The notes beneath the pieces are model-generated. The model worked only from the letters and a program-made list of their open reading frames with translations. It made no database searches and was not told where the DNA came from. Position numbers and translations under genes: made by a program. Positions 25,074-33,574 of a stretch of 64,000 nucleotides of DNA are shown here, one piece after another. Every line of letters starts with the position of its first letter. Within the stretch, counting starts at the first letter, position 1. The stretch is from Thermococcus henrietii (GTDB taxonomy: Archaea > Methanobacteriota_B > Thermococci > Thermococcales > Thermococcaceae). The DNA lies in assembly GCF_900198835.1 (NCBI RefSeq), contig NZ_LT900021.1, positions 1,240,001-1,304,000 on the forward strand, written 5' to 3'.

Positions 25074-25901
25074 TTAAATTTCCCTCGGCGGGACGAGAAT
25101 TCCAAGTTCGGTTATTATGCCCCTGATGTATTTCCAGGGCGTGATGTCGAAGAGGAAGTTTCTCACGCGGTAGCCCTGCCTCGCGTAGGGCCTCTCGAGG
25201 ATTTCGACCTCGTCGCTCTTGAGTTCTGGGTGGAGCTTGAAGCTCTCGGTTGCGACGTAGAAGGGAACGCCGTTCTCGTGGCACGCCAGGGCGAGGAGGT
25301 AGGTACCGGCTTTGTTCACAACCGCCCCGTCGCGCGTCACGTTGTCCGCTCCCACAAGGGCTATCGTGGCGTTCCTCGCGAAGAGGCCGAGCTGAGAATC
25401 CGTTATGACCTCGAAGCGGATTCCTTCCCGTTCGAGGGCGCTCGCCAGCGCTATTCCCTCGTAGTCCGGGGCGCTCTCGGTGAGGATTACCTTGAAGTTC
25501 ACCCCCTTGGCCTTTGCCGTCCGGAGTATCTCGAAGACCGCCGACGAGAAGGAGTGCGTTATAACCGTGTCGCCGTCCTCTATCAGCTCGCTACCGATGT
25601 TGCCGATTGTCTTCTTTGCCTCGTCAATCAGACGGAGGAACTCTTCCGCCCGGGACTTGACGAGAAGGGGGTTGTCTGTTACCGGAATGAAGCGCGAGAG
25701 GTTGTAGAGCGAAGCCATCGTTGGGTTTATCCTTGGAAGCTCGTGTCTGAGCTCGATGAGGGCCTTCCTCAGCTCGTCGCCCTCAAGAAGGTCTGCCAGA
25801 ATCAGGTAAGCTTCCGCTCCCCGTCTGGCCATCCAGCTCGCACCGCGTATCCTCTCGGCGCGGAGTTCTTCAAGAACGGATTTGACCTCTGGCGGAAGCA
25901 T
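25074..25901 (-). CDS. eIF2B alpha/beta/delta-like protein
   Basis: 275 residues of the IF-2B fold shared by eIF2B regulatory subunits, methylthioribose-phosphate isomerase and ribose-1,5-bisphosphate isomerase. Motifs include GDTVITHSFSSAV, VILTESAPDYEGIALA, LVGADNVTRDGAVVNKAGTY and the C-terminal PFYVATESFK. The DN and NKAGT residues form the sugar-phosphate pocket, but the chain is shorter than the AMP-pathway isomerase. Cotranscribed with the KaiC-like ATPase nine bases upstream. Exact substrate uncertain. Confidence 0.85.
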   Translation of the reverse strand: MLPPEVKSVLEELRAERIRGASWMARRGAEAYLILADLLEGDELRKALIELRHELPRINPTMASLYNLSRFIPVTDNPLLVKSRAEEFLRLIDEAKKTIGNIGSELIEDGDTVITHSFSSAVFEILRTAKAKGVNFKVILTESAPDYEGIALASALEREGIRFEVITDSQLGLFARNATIALVGADNVTRDGAVVNKAGTYLLALACHENGVPFYVATESFKLHPELKSDEVEILERPYARQGYRVRNFLFDITPWKYIRGIITELGILVPPREI

Positions 25902-25910
25902 TTTGGACCC

Positions 25911-26609
25911 TCACGGCACGGTTCTGTCGGGATGAACAACCATGCCGCTCTCCGTTATCTCGTAGGGCCTTATGACGTTGTCGAAGCCGCTTCCGCGGAA
26001 CTTGGTGATTTTGATGGCCCTCATCAGCTTTCCATCGCGCTCGAGGAGCTTCATCTCGATGACACCGCTCACAAGGTACTCCTCGATGTCGGTCCTTTCG
26101 AGCTCTGAGGTTATAAGGACCGTCGCCTTAAGACGCATCATGCTCTTGACGAATGTCAGAAACGCCCTGCGGTAGTCAATCTCGTCTTTTGTGGCGAGCT
26201 TCAACATCGTTATCGGGTCAACTACCACCCTCGAGTAGCGCCTGACCCTGAACTGCTCCTTTATTGATTCGGTGAGCTTGTTGAGGTTCTTGGCGAAGGT
26301 CTCAAAGAAGTCTTCAACCAGAACGTAGTGCTCGGTTGTTGGGGTTGCGTCTATGAGGGTGAAATCCTCGTGGTAGACGTCGAAGCCCATTCTCCCAAAG
26401 TCCTCCCTTATGTTCTCCGCCGGCTCTTCGAGGGTTATGTAGAGCACACTCTCCCCGTTCGCCACTCCTGCCATCGCAAAGTGCATTGCTAAGGTCGTCT
26501 TTCCGGTTCCGGGTGAACCTTTAACGAGGTAGACCCTTCCTGGAATCAGCCCACCGTGAAGCATCACGTCAAGCCCAGGAACGCCCGTTGAAATTCTCCC
26601 CGCAACCAT
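25911..26609 (-). CDS. KaiC/RadA-like single-domain ATPase
   Basis: 232 residues. Walker A is KGSPGTGKTTLAMHF (~30), KaiC-type STGVPGLDVMLHGGLIPG at the start, and Walker B is RVVVDPITML (~140). Only one RecA-like domain is present, as in archaeal circadian-clock-like regulators. A box A-like TTAAAAATTAT about 25 bases upstream and no clear ribosome site suggest a leaderless mRNA. Cotranscribed with the eIF2B-like gene; role unknown. Confidence 0.88.
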   Translation of the reverse strand: MVAGRISTGVPGLDVMLHGGLIPGRVYLVKGSPGTGKTTLAMHFAMAGVANGESVLYITLEEPAENIREDFGRMGFDVYHEDFTLIDATPTTEHYVLVEDFFETFAKNLNKLTESIKEQFRVRRYSRVVVDPITMLKLATKDEIDYRRAFLTFVKSMMRLKATVLITSELERTDIEEYLVSGVIEMKLLERDGKLMRAIKITKFRGSGFDNVIRPYEITESGMVVHPDRTVP

Positions 26610-26739
26610 AGTCTCTCAGCCATAATTTTTAACGGCGTTCCCAATATAAGCTTATCTCTTTCCGTGGAGGCCGAATACCTTTCGGAAGAACTTTGAAAAA
26701 AGGAAGGGGCGAGAAAGGGAGGACTAACCCACGTGGAAA

Positions 26740-28587
26740 TCATGAGAGAGCCTTGAGCACAAAGGCGAGCAAATCCGTTAGTTCTTTCGCCCTCGTCTCG
26801 GGTGAAGCGCCCATGTGTCCGCTCTTGGTCTCAACGCGGAGGTAAACCGGCGCTCCAAGCTCCTTCAGCCTCAAGAAGAATTTGATAGCGTGGGCGGGAT
26901 GCACGCGGTCGTCGTGGAGGCCGGTGTAGATGAGCGTCGGCGGGTATTCTGCCGGCCTGACGTTGTGGTATGGAGAGTACTTCAGCAGGAACTCCCTGTC
27001 CTTCTGGTCATCGGGGTTGCCGTACTCCGGAACCCAGACGCTGCCGATGTAGAGCTTGTGAAAGCGCATCATGTCTATGACGGGGTAGCCTATCAGTGCC
27101 GAGTCCATTACGTCCGGCCTCTGGACGAGGGTTGCCGAGACTAAGAGGCCGCCGTTGCTCCTCCCCCACGCCGCTACCCTATACCCTTCCTTCTTCAGCT
27201 TCTCAAGGACGGCTATGAAGTCGTCGAAGACGTTCTGCTTGTTCTCCCTCATTCCTGCCCTGTGCCACTCCTCACCGTACTCGCTTCCGCCGCGCAGGTT
27301 GGCCATTCCGAAGGTTCCCCCGCGCTTTATGAAGGGAATTGCCTGCGGGAAGAACCTCGGCGTCAGTGAGATGTTGAAGCCCCCGTATCCGAAGACCCAG
27401 GCTTTCTTCTCATCTTTCTCGCCCTTAACGAGGAAGTAGTGAACCCTCGTCCCGTCCTTCGAGACCGCGAAGTCCTCCTCGACCCTGAAGCTCCCCTCGA
27501 TTTCTTGCCCCTCGACGAGCTTGAGCTCTCCGTCGAACTCGTAGAGCCTGTAGGGAACCGTGAAGCTCTCGTAGCGGAGTAAAGCTCTCTTTCCATCGGT
27601 ATCGAGCGGGTAGACGCTCCCAGGGAGGTCAAAGGTTATCTCGTCGAGCTTTTCTCCGTCGAGCGAGTAAACCTCAAGCCTGTGACTTGCGTGCACGAGC
27701 CTGCCCGCAAGGATTTTGTTCCCGACCAGAACGGCCCACTCAAGAGGGAACTCACCCTCAGGGATTACCTCCTCGACTTCTCCGTCCCTGACCGCGATGA
27801 GCTTTCCTAATCCTTTTCCCTCCCTCGTCAGGAGGTAGAGCTTTCCATTGATTACGTCAACCGGCTCGACCGGAACCTCAGCGGAGTAAACCTTCTCCCA
27901 CTTCCCTGGCTCGTCTATAGGACCGACGTAGATTTCCGCACTGTTCCAGCCGAAGGTTACCGTGACCATCGCCCACTTTCCGTCGGTGCTCTTCCTCAGC
28001 GAGATGAAGTAGCCGGAGCCGAGGCCCTCTCCAAAGACGAGTTTTTCTCCGCTCGCATCCTTCCGGAAGAACCTCTCAGCCGGAGCCTTGATTCCGTCAG
28101 GCGTTTCCCCGTGCCTGTAGAAGCGGGCGAAGTAGTAGCCGTCATCGAGGAAGGTGATGTTCCACACCGACGGCCTGAACTCCTCGATTAGCTCGCCGGT
28201 CTCGAGGTCGATGATTCTCGTTATCCCCTCGTCGGCACCGCCTATCGAGAAGCTGTAGGCCAGAAATCTGCCTTTTCTGTCCGCAGTGAAGCCCTGAAGG
28301 AGAACCTCGTCGTTGAGCTCCGTTTCAAGCTCCTTCGAGTCAACTATGACTTCTCCACCGAGCCACCTGATGATTTGCCGGTTCCTCTCGCGGTACATCG
28401 ATATAACGCCTTTCTCCGTCAGCTTCGCAGAAACAAGAGTTGGAATCGAGTAGTACTCCCAGACCTCGGGGAAGAGCTCGTCGCTCAGCTCTCCTACGAA
28501 CTCTCTGAAGCGTCTGTTCTCCTCCTCGACGAGCTTCAGAACGCGCTCGTCCTTCAGGTTCTCGGCCCATATGTAGGGGTCTTCCAT
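26740..28587 (-). CDS. Prolyl oligopeptidase family serine peptidase (S9)
   Basis: 615 residues, near the size of Pyrococcus prolyl endopeptidase. An N-terminal beta-propeller (~50-350) shields a C-terminal alpha/beta hydrolase. The nucleophile is in WGRSNGGLL, the Asp in YTGLHDDRVHP and the His in TKSGHMGAS. It cuts short peptides, usually after proline, in the cytoplasm (no signal peptide). I chose the ATG at 28587 (MEDPYIWAENL) with GGTGAT before it; the longer frame reaches into the ribD control region. Confidence 0.92.
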   Translation of the reverse strand: MEDPYIWAENLKDERVLKLVEEENRRFREFVGELSDELFPEVWEYYSIPTLVSAKLTEKGVISMYRERNRQIIRWLGGEVIVDSKELETELNDEVLLQGFTADRKGRFLAYSFSIGGADEGITRIIDLETGELIEEFRPSVWNITFLDDGYYFARFYRHGETPDGIKAPAERFFRKDASGEKLVFGEGLGSGYFISLRKSTDGKWAMVTVTFGWNSAEIYVGPIDEPGKWEKVYSAEVPVEPVDVINGKLYLLTREGKGLGKLIAVRDGEVEEVIPEGEFPLEWAVLVGNKILAGRLVHASHRLEVYSLDGEKLDEITFDLPGSVYPLDTDGKRALLRYESFTVPYRLYEFDGELKLVEGQEIEGSFRVEEDFAVSKDGTRVHYFLVKGEKDEKKAWVFGYGGFNISLTPRFFPQAIPFIKRGGTFGMANLRGGSEYGEEWHRAGMRENKQNVFDDFIAVLEKLKKEGYRVAAWGRSNGGLLVSATLVQRPDVMDSALIGYPVIDMMRFHKLYIGSVWVPEYGNPDDQKDREFLLKYSPYHNVRPAEYPPTLIYTGLHDDRVHPAHAIKFFLRLKELGAPVYLRVETKSGHMGASPETRAKELTDLLAFVLKALS

Positions 28588-28634
28588 GAAAATCACCGTC
28601 TTAACGTTCGGCCCAGGCCATAAAAATCTTTCGT

Positions 28635-28682
28635 TGTTCCGAGTAAGGAACAAAAAATTTAAAATTTTGGAACAAATGTTCA
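28635..28682. promoter_or_regulatory. ribD control region with two palindromes
   Basis: TGTTCC-N6-GGAACA (28635-28652, part of an even longer TTGTTCC/GGAACAA repeat) lies before an AT-rich box A (TTTAAAATTTT). A second site, GGAACAAATGTTC (28667-28679), lies after it and ends seven bases before the ribD ATG. The same elements recur before ribBA. The archaeal riboflavin regulator RbkR is the obvious candidate binder; that is inference. Confidence 0.6.
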
Positions 28683-28685
28683 ACC

Positions 28686-29768
28686 ATGAGCAGTGAAGAT
28701 AAGAGGTTCATGCGCCTGGCGCTCGAACTGGCGAAGCGCGGTGAGGGCTGGGTCAATCCAAACCCGATGGTAGGAGCGGTTATCGTCAAGGACGGGGAGA
28801 TAATAGGCGTCGGCTGGCACCGGCACTTCGGCGAGAAGCACGCGGAGGTTAACGCCATAGAGGACGCGAAGGGCAAGGGGCACGACGTGAGGGGCGTAAC
28901 TATGTACGTGACGCTCGAGCCCTGCTCCCACTGGGGGAAGCAGCCGCCATGCGCCGACAGGATAATCAGGGAGGGCTTCAAGCGCGTCGTCGTCGCGATG
29001 GTCGATCCCAATCCCCTCGTCTCGGGAAGGGGAATCGAGAGGATGAGAAAGGCTGGAATAGAGGTAGAAGTCGGTCTGCTTGAAGACGAAACCCGGAAGC
29101 TCAACGAGATTTTCATCAAGTACGTGACGAAGAAAATGCCATTCGTCTCAATCAAGCTCGCCATGACGCTGGACGGCTTCATCGCGACGGAGACCGGCTC
29201 CTCCCAGTGGATTACCGGCGAGAGGGCGAGGCTTAAAGTTCAGGAGCTCAGGAGAAGGCACATGGCGATAATGGTCGGCTCTGGAACGGTTTTGGCCGAT
29301 AACCCGAGGCTCAACTGCAGGCTGGAGAACTGCCCCGAGAAGGTCAAGGTAGTCCTCGACCGCTCCGGCAGGGTTGCAGGGGCGATAAAGTCCGGGAGGA
29401 AGTTCCGGCTTTTTGAGGACGGCAGGGTCATCTTCTTCACCGAGAGGCCGGAGCTCTTCGGGGGAATAGCGGAAGCCTACCCTATAACCGAGCCCGGGGA
29501 AATCCTCAGGAAGCTCGGTGAACTCGGCATCGACAGCGTCCTGATTGAGGGTGGAAGGATAGCCTGCCAGTTTTTAAGCTACGCGGACAAGTTCTACCTC
29601 TTCTACGGGCCGAAGCTCTTCGGAAGGGGAATCAAGCCCTTCGAGTGCCTGAACGTTAGGGACGCGAACGAGGCGCCATTGCTGAGGGTTGACTCAATCG
29701 AGAGGCTCGGCGAGAGCTTTCTCGTAACGGCTTACCCAGGTGGTGGAGATGTTCAGCGGAATCGTTGA
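28686..29768 (+). CDS. ribD: Bifunctional riboflavin deaminase/reductase RibD
   Basis: 360 residues; deaminates the pyrimidine intermediate and then reduces its ribose, steps two and three of riboflavin synthesis. The zinc deaminase motif is HAEVNAI with EPCSHWGKQPPC (residues ~57-100). The reductase half starts at PFVSIKLAMTLDGFIA (~155). A bacterial-type enzyme; many archaea use separate unrelated proteins. It overlaps ribE by 20 bases. Expression is probably set by the palindromes just upstream. Confidence 0.95.
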   Translation: MSSEDKRFMRLALELAKRGEGWVNPNPMVGAVIVKDGEIIGVGWHRHFGEKHAEVNAIEDAKGKGHDVRGVTMYVTLEPCSHWGKQPPCADRIIREGFKRVVVAMVDPNPLVSGRGIERMRKAGIEVEVGLLEDETRKLNEIFIKYVTKKMPFVSIKLAMTLDGFIATETGSSQWITGERARLKVQELRRRHMAIMVGSGTVLADNPRLNCRLENCPEKVKVVLDRSGRVAGAIKSGRKFRLFEDGRVIFFTERPELFGGIAEAYPITEPGEILRKLGELGIDSVLIEGGRIACQFLSYADKFYLFYGPKLFGRGIKPFECLNVRDANEAPLLRVDSIERLGESFLVTAYPGGGDVQRNR

Positions 29769-30315
29769 GGGAACTGGAAGGGCCCGCTACTCGGCGGGAA
29801 AGCTTTACGTTGAGCTTCCATTCGAGGTCAAACCGGGCGACAGCGTAGCGGTGAACGGGGCATGCCTGACCGTCGTAGAGTTCGATGGAAAGAGAGCGGT
29901 CTTCGACGTCGGCGAGGAGACCCTGAGGAGGACCAACCTGCGCGAGGCAAAGCTGGTGAACCTCGAGAGGGCCTTGAAGCTTGGGGACAGGCTCGACGGC
30001 CACATAGTTACGGGCCACGTGGACGGGACGGTTCGCTTCATCACCGCGCGGAGGAGCGGAAACACGACCTGGATGGCCTTCGAGATGCCCCGCGAGAGGT
30101 GGGGAGTTGCTGAGAAGGGCTCGATAGCGCTCAACGGCGTTTCTCTAACCGTCGCGAGGGTCGAGGCGAACCGCTTCTGGGTTCAGGTCGTTCCTTATAC
30201 GCTTGAAGTGACGAACCTCGGCTCCCTGAGGCCCGGAGACAGGGTGAACTACGAGATTGACGTTCTGGCGAGGTACGTAAAGCGCATCTTGACGGTTGGT
30301 TTCATATCCGGCTGA
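29749..30315 (+). CDS. ribE: Riboflavin synthase, bacterial alpha type
   Basis: 188 residues made of two lumazine-binding barrels, the classic trimeric synthase that dismutates dimethylribityllumazine to riboflavin. The start FSGIVEGTG, DSVAVNGACLTV and VTGHVDGT in half one, and GSIALNGVSLTV in half two, are diagnostic. I chose the ATG at 29749 after GGTGGTGG rather than the GTG at 29740. The last gene of this half of the riboflavin cluster; the foreign-looking toxin locus begins 90 bases later. Confidence 0.95.
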   Translation: MFSGIVEGTGRARYSAGKLYVELPFEVKPGDSVAVNGACLTVVEFDGKRAVFDVGEETLRRTNLREAKLVNLERALKLGDRLDGHIVTGHVDGTVRFITARRSGNTTWMAFEMPRERWGVAEKGSIALNGVSLTVARVEANRFWVQVVPYTLEVTNLGSLRPGDRVNYEIDVLARYVKRILTVGFISG

Positions 30316-30406
30316 TTTTTTACTTTTTGCTTTTAACTTTGTGTTTACGAAATTCTTTTAAATTTGAATTATTAATCCAAATTGAAACCCTTCGGAGGTG
30401 GTATCT

Positions 30407-31849
30407 TTGGACCGCCGATGGGTTGGAGTTCTGGTGCTCCTTTTAGTGTTAGCCCTCCCAGGTGCCGCCGCATCCTCCTTCCCCTGGTCAGGGTTCCCCG
30501 TCCCGGGAGCGAGCGTCGGAGCGTATCCAATCCGCCTCGACGGCGTTGAGCAGAACGGAAACTTAGCAGTCGTCACGTGGGATGTCCCGCCGAACTGTTT
30601 GAGTGGCTACGGAACCGTCCTCGTAAGCAGGGACGGGAGCAGCGTCAGTGAGCGCGTGAGCCTCGGGCGCTTAAAACCCTGGGGCAAGAAGGTGGCCGTC
30701 TTCTTCAACGTTAGAGAGCCGATTTACGTCAAGCTCCTCATCACCGCGGGAAACGGCGTTTTCATGAGTTCATGGGTAAGGCTTGAGCCCTCTTATGGGC
30801 CATACACCGTCCCGGCGGCTTACGGAACCATCAGCAGGGAAGTGAGACCGCAGTTCATTCCCGCTTTGATTGGGGCGATAGTCATCGTGGGAACCACCGT
30901 GTGGAACCTGTACGATATGTACAAGGCGTGCACTAAGTACGGCGTCGATTCCGTGGAGTGCAGGCTTCAGGGTGCGTTCGTTGTGGTGGGCCTCGCTCTC
31001 TCTGGCGAGGAGGACGGGTTTAAGATTGTCTCGAAGCTCGGCGAGAAGTTCGGAGTGTCCGAGAAAATTTACAGCGTTCTCAAGCGGGTGGGGGTAGTAG
31101 ATGACGAGGACAACGTTCTTAGGAGGTTCTTCGGAATCTTCGATGACGTAGTCAAACACGGCGATGACGCCGCGGAAGCCCTCGACGACCTCGCTGAGGC
31201 AGGCGTTTCAACGGAGGCAATTGAGGAAGCCGTCAATGAGGGCGTTTCACTAAGCGCGCTCAAGGATGTTGTGGAGCACGGCGCCACACCGAAAGAGGTT
31301 GCCGAAGGAATTCAGGAGGCTAAGCGCGTCGTTGCCAAACATGCCCTTGACGAAAGGATTACCAGCAATGGGCTGCTGTACGTAGTAGGGGAAGTCAACG
31401 GTTACGCCGTGGGCGTAATAGGGGACAGCGAAAGCGAAGGCCTCATCCACATACTCCTGAGGCACGTCTGGGGGTACAAGATGACGAGTCCGAGTAACCC
31501 CATTACAACATTCTGGCCTTTGGGTCAGCGGATTGTCGTGAATGGCGAGGTTAAGCAGCTTCCCATGGTCTTTGACAGTGAGGGGGAGCTGATGGAGTTC
31601 CTTAATGACGTGCTGAAGAAGGCGCTTGAGGATTCGGATTACAGAAAACAATTCTTTAAGAATGGAGTACCCAACAAGAACTTTAAAATTCTGGTGGACC
31701 TTAAGAAGCTTGGAATGCATGTTGACGGCATTGACGTGGTTAAGCTGGAGTTCAAGTTCGAGGATGGGGCGTTTGTCTTGAAGACGGCATATCCTAAGGA
31801 GGGTTGGGCGGTTGAGACGTTTATCCCTGGTAACGGGGGCTGGCAGTGA
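30407..31849 (+). CDS. Polymorphic-toxin-like secreted protein with C-terminal nuclease-type tail
   Basis: 480 residues. Start TTG at 30407, six bases after GGAGGTG. Signal peptide (VGVLVLLLVLALPGAAA), beta-rich extracellular-type domain (~25-145), one membrane helix (ALIGAIVIVGTTVWNLY, ~150-167), a helical charged middle (~215-320) and a distinct C-terminal domain (~340-480). The tail has GLIHILLRHVWG and ends in VLKTAYPKEGWAVETF. A conserved His/Arg-His helix plus a late TxYP strand resembles BECR-fold RNase toxins (EndoU/colicin-like); this is inference from motifs. Tail fragments recur downstream beside immunity-like genes. A single membrane helix would put the tail inside the producer, so topology is unclear. 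Confidence 0.6.
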   Translation: MDRRWVGVLVLLLVLALPGAAASSFPWSGFPVPGASVGAYPIRLDGVEQNGNLAVVTWDVPPNCLSGYGTVLVSRDGSSVSERVSLGRLKPWGKKVAVFFNVREPIYVKLLITAGNGVFMSSWVRLEPSYGPYTVPAAYGTISREVRPQFIPALIGAIVIVGTTVWNLYDMYKACTKYGVDSVECRLQGAFVVVGLALSGEEDGFKIVSKLGEKFGVSEKIYSVLKRVGVVDDEDNVLRRFFGIFDDVVKHGDDAAEALDDLAEAGVSTEAIEEAVNEGVSLSALKDVVEHGATPKEVAEGIQEAKRVVAKHALDERITSNGLLYVVGEVNGYAVGVIGDSESEGLIHILLRHVWGYKMTSPSNPITTFWPLGQRIVVNGEVKQLPMVFDSEGELMEFLNDVLKKALEDSDYRKQFFKNGVPNKNFKILVDLKKLGMHVDGIDVVKLEFKFEDGAFVLKTAYPKEGWAVETFIPGNGGWQ

Positions 31850-31859
31850 GGTGGTGAGA

Positions 31860-32486
31860 ATGTGGGTTACGGTGAAGGGAGAACACCTAACAGTGAAGAT
31901 AGACCTTGACAGGTATGACCCCTCCCCAAATCCCTTCCTTTTGATTTTTACTGTCGATGAACATATACTCTTAGGAGCCTGCTGGAAAGGAAAAATAGAC
32001 GGAGATGAGTCAAACGTTTACGGGTTTTTTGAGAGTTTGTTAACTGCCTGCTATTATTTTTTACAGCCAGAACACCCGCACGTTCAGGAAATAACTAAAT
32101 TCGACAAAAAGAATGCGAGGAGGTATGGGTTTGAGTTGAAGGATGAGGTTGTGGTGTATCAAGTGCCTGAGGGGTCGAGTCTTTACTACTTCTGCTCAAA
32201 CGGAAAAACTGCAAGAATTTACTACCACAATGAGCTCCTTGAATTCACGAATTGCCCTGAATTCAAGGGCAGGCACAAGGGTGTTGTCGAGCTTCCCCTT
32301 AAAGAGTTCGTTGAGGACGTTTTGAAAATCAGCCGGGAGTTTTTGGAGAAGTACGCTCCGCTCATCGAAGAAATCCTGCATAAGCATGGAAAATGGTTCG
32401 ATGACTACGACTTCCTCCAAAAGTTCTATCGCGAAGTGGAGGAGCTGTACAAGAAGAAGTTCGGGTCAGAAAATCGTCGAGCCTAA
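31860..32486 (+). CDS. Immunity-like protein 1
   Basis: 208 residues, cytoplasmic, no known family recognised. The start at 31860 (MWVTVKGEHL) follows GAGGTGGTGAG, 10 bases after the toxin stop, so the pair is cotranscribed. The core YYHNELLEFTNCPEFKGRHKG and EFVEDVLKISREFLEK is shared with the proteins at 32804 and 33575. Placement directly after the toxin, size and duplication fit an immunity protein that binds the toxin tail; that role is inferred. Its own stop lies inside the following toxin-tail remnant. Confidence 0.6.
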   Translation: MWVTVKGEHLTVKIDLDRYDPSPNPFLLIFTVDEHILLGACWKGKIDGDESNVYGFFESLLTACYYFLQPEHPHVQEITKFDKKNARRYGFELKDEVVVYQVPEGSSLYYFCSNGKTARIYYHNELLEFTNCPEFKGRHKGVVELPLKEFVEDVLKISREFLEKYAPLIEEILHKHGKWFDDYDFLQKFYREVEELYKKKFGSENRRA

Positions 32487-32793
32487 AACTGGAATGGTCG
32501 TCCAGCTTCCAAAAGTCTTCAGGAACGAGGAGGAGCTGGTGGAGTTCCTTGATGAAGTTGTGAAGAAGGTGCTCAAGGATCCAGATTATGCGAGAAAGTT
32601 CAATGGTGGGGGCAAGGTTACATTGACTGTCAATCTTAAAAAGCTCGGCATAAATGTGGAAGGTATTGACCAAATTGAATTAGTATTCCTGAAGGAGAAG
32701 GGCTCATCTACCATATACTACCTGAAGACAGCATATCCTAAGAAGGGCTGGGCTGTTGAGACGTATATCCCTGGAAGGGGCGGCTGGCAGTGA
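32461..32793 (+). pseudogene. Orphan toxin-tail fragment A
   Basis: In this frame about 110 codons match the end of the full toxin: GQKIVE...VVQLPKVFRNEEELVEFL, LTVNLKKLGINVEGID, and YLKTAYPKKGWAVETYIPG...GGWQ, against GQRIV...QLPMVF..., DLKKLGMHVDGID and LKTAYPKEGWAVETFIPG. The part carrying the HILLRH motif is missing, so it is not an active nuclease on its own. It begins inside the last codons of immunity gene 1, in another frame. An ATG at 32494 could give a 99-residue peptide but has no ribosome site. Confidence 0.75.
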
Positions 32794-32803
32794 GGTGAAG
32801 GGA

Positions 32804-33454
32804 ATGTGGGTCACCATGAAGGGAAGGCACTTGGAGTTGCGGTACGAGATCGGGTACTTCAAGGACGTAGAAGTGTGGAATCCCTTCCACCTTCTAATTT
32901 TTATTGACGGCCACACGCTGGTAGGATACGCATTCAAAAAATACAACTGCAAGATAATGGGAGAGGGAGGAGACCCGTACGGTTTCTTTGAGGACATTCT
33001 ATATTGCCTTAACTTCATGCTCGATGAGAGAGAAGCGCTTGGAGGGGGGAATTATATCGGTGATCTCAGAGAGGAGGCTAGGATGCTTGGGTTTGTTGTT
33101 GGGGATTCGACGAAGCTTTACTGGTCGCATCTTGGGGCGGCTTATTCGAGGACGATTCTTGAGCTTGATGGTGAGCTTTTGAAAGTCCATTATTATAATG
33201 ACTTGCTCAGTTACACTGACTGCCCCGAGTTTGAGGGCAAGCATAAGGGTACTGTCATCATTCCTTTCAGTGAGTTCGTTGAGGATGTGCTAAAAATGGC
33301 CAAGGAGTACATTGAGAAGTGGTTCCCAGTAGATGCTAAAATCAGGTTTGATGTGGATGATGACTTCACTCCAGAGGATTATGAGGACTGGAGAAGTCAT
33401 ATAGGCAAACTCCTCGAGCATGTTGAAAAACTTTATCAGAAAAAGGCGAAATGA
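32804..33454 (+). CDS. Immunity-like protein 2
   Basis: 216 residues starting MWVTMKGRHLEL after GAGGTGAAGGG. It shares the layout of the 31860 and 33575 proteins (NPFHLLIFIDGHTLVG, YGFFEDIL, YYNDLLSYTDCPEFEGKHKG, EFVEDVLKMAKEYIEK) but is the most diverged of the three. It follows toxin-tail fragment A by 10 bases, mirroring the full toxin/immunity junction. The AT-rich, TTT/GTT-rich codon use differs from the flanking rib genes. Confidence 0.6.
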   Translation: MWVTMKGRHLELRYEIGYFKDVEVWNPFHLLIFIDGHTLVGYAFKKYNCKIMGEGGDPYGFFEDILYCLNFMLDEREALGGGNYIGDLREEARMLGFVVGDSTKLYWSHLGAAYSRTILELDGELLKVHYYNDLLSYTDCPEFEGKHKGTVIIPFSEFVEDVLKMAKEYIEKWFPVDAKIRFDVDDDFTPEDYEDWRSHIGKLLEHVEKLYQKKAK

Positions 33455-33571
33455 GACTGGCTTCAATTCAGCTTCAGCTTTGAGGATGGGAAGTTCGTGC
33501 TTAAGACAGCGTATCCGACGAAGGGCTGGGCTGTGTGGGAGTATAACAGGTATCTTGGGTGGGGGGGTTAA
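33455..33571 (+). pseudogene. Orphan toxin-tail fragment B
   Basis: 38 codons immediately after, and in frame with, the stop of immunity-like gene 2. They read DWLQFSFSFEDGKFVLKTAYP then TKGWAVWEYNRYLGWGG, matching the last ~35 residues of the full toxin (KLEFKFEDGAFVLKTAYPKEGWAV). No start codon of its own. It is the remnant of a third toxin tail preceding the third immunity gene. Confidence 0.7.
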
Positions 33572-33574
33572 GAG

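Noticed and set aside
24160-25284. 374-codon minus-strand frame opposite the DNRLRE protein
   Set aside because: Antisense shadow that also runs into the eIF2B-like gene; no motif.
32494-32793. Tail fragment A as an independent 99-residue gene
   Set aside because: No ribosome site before its ATG and its N-terminal toxin part is missing; treated as a remnant.
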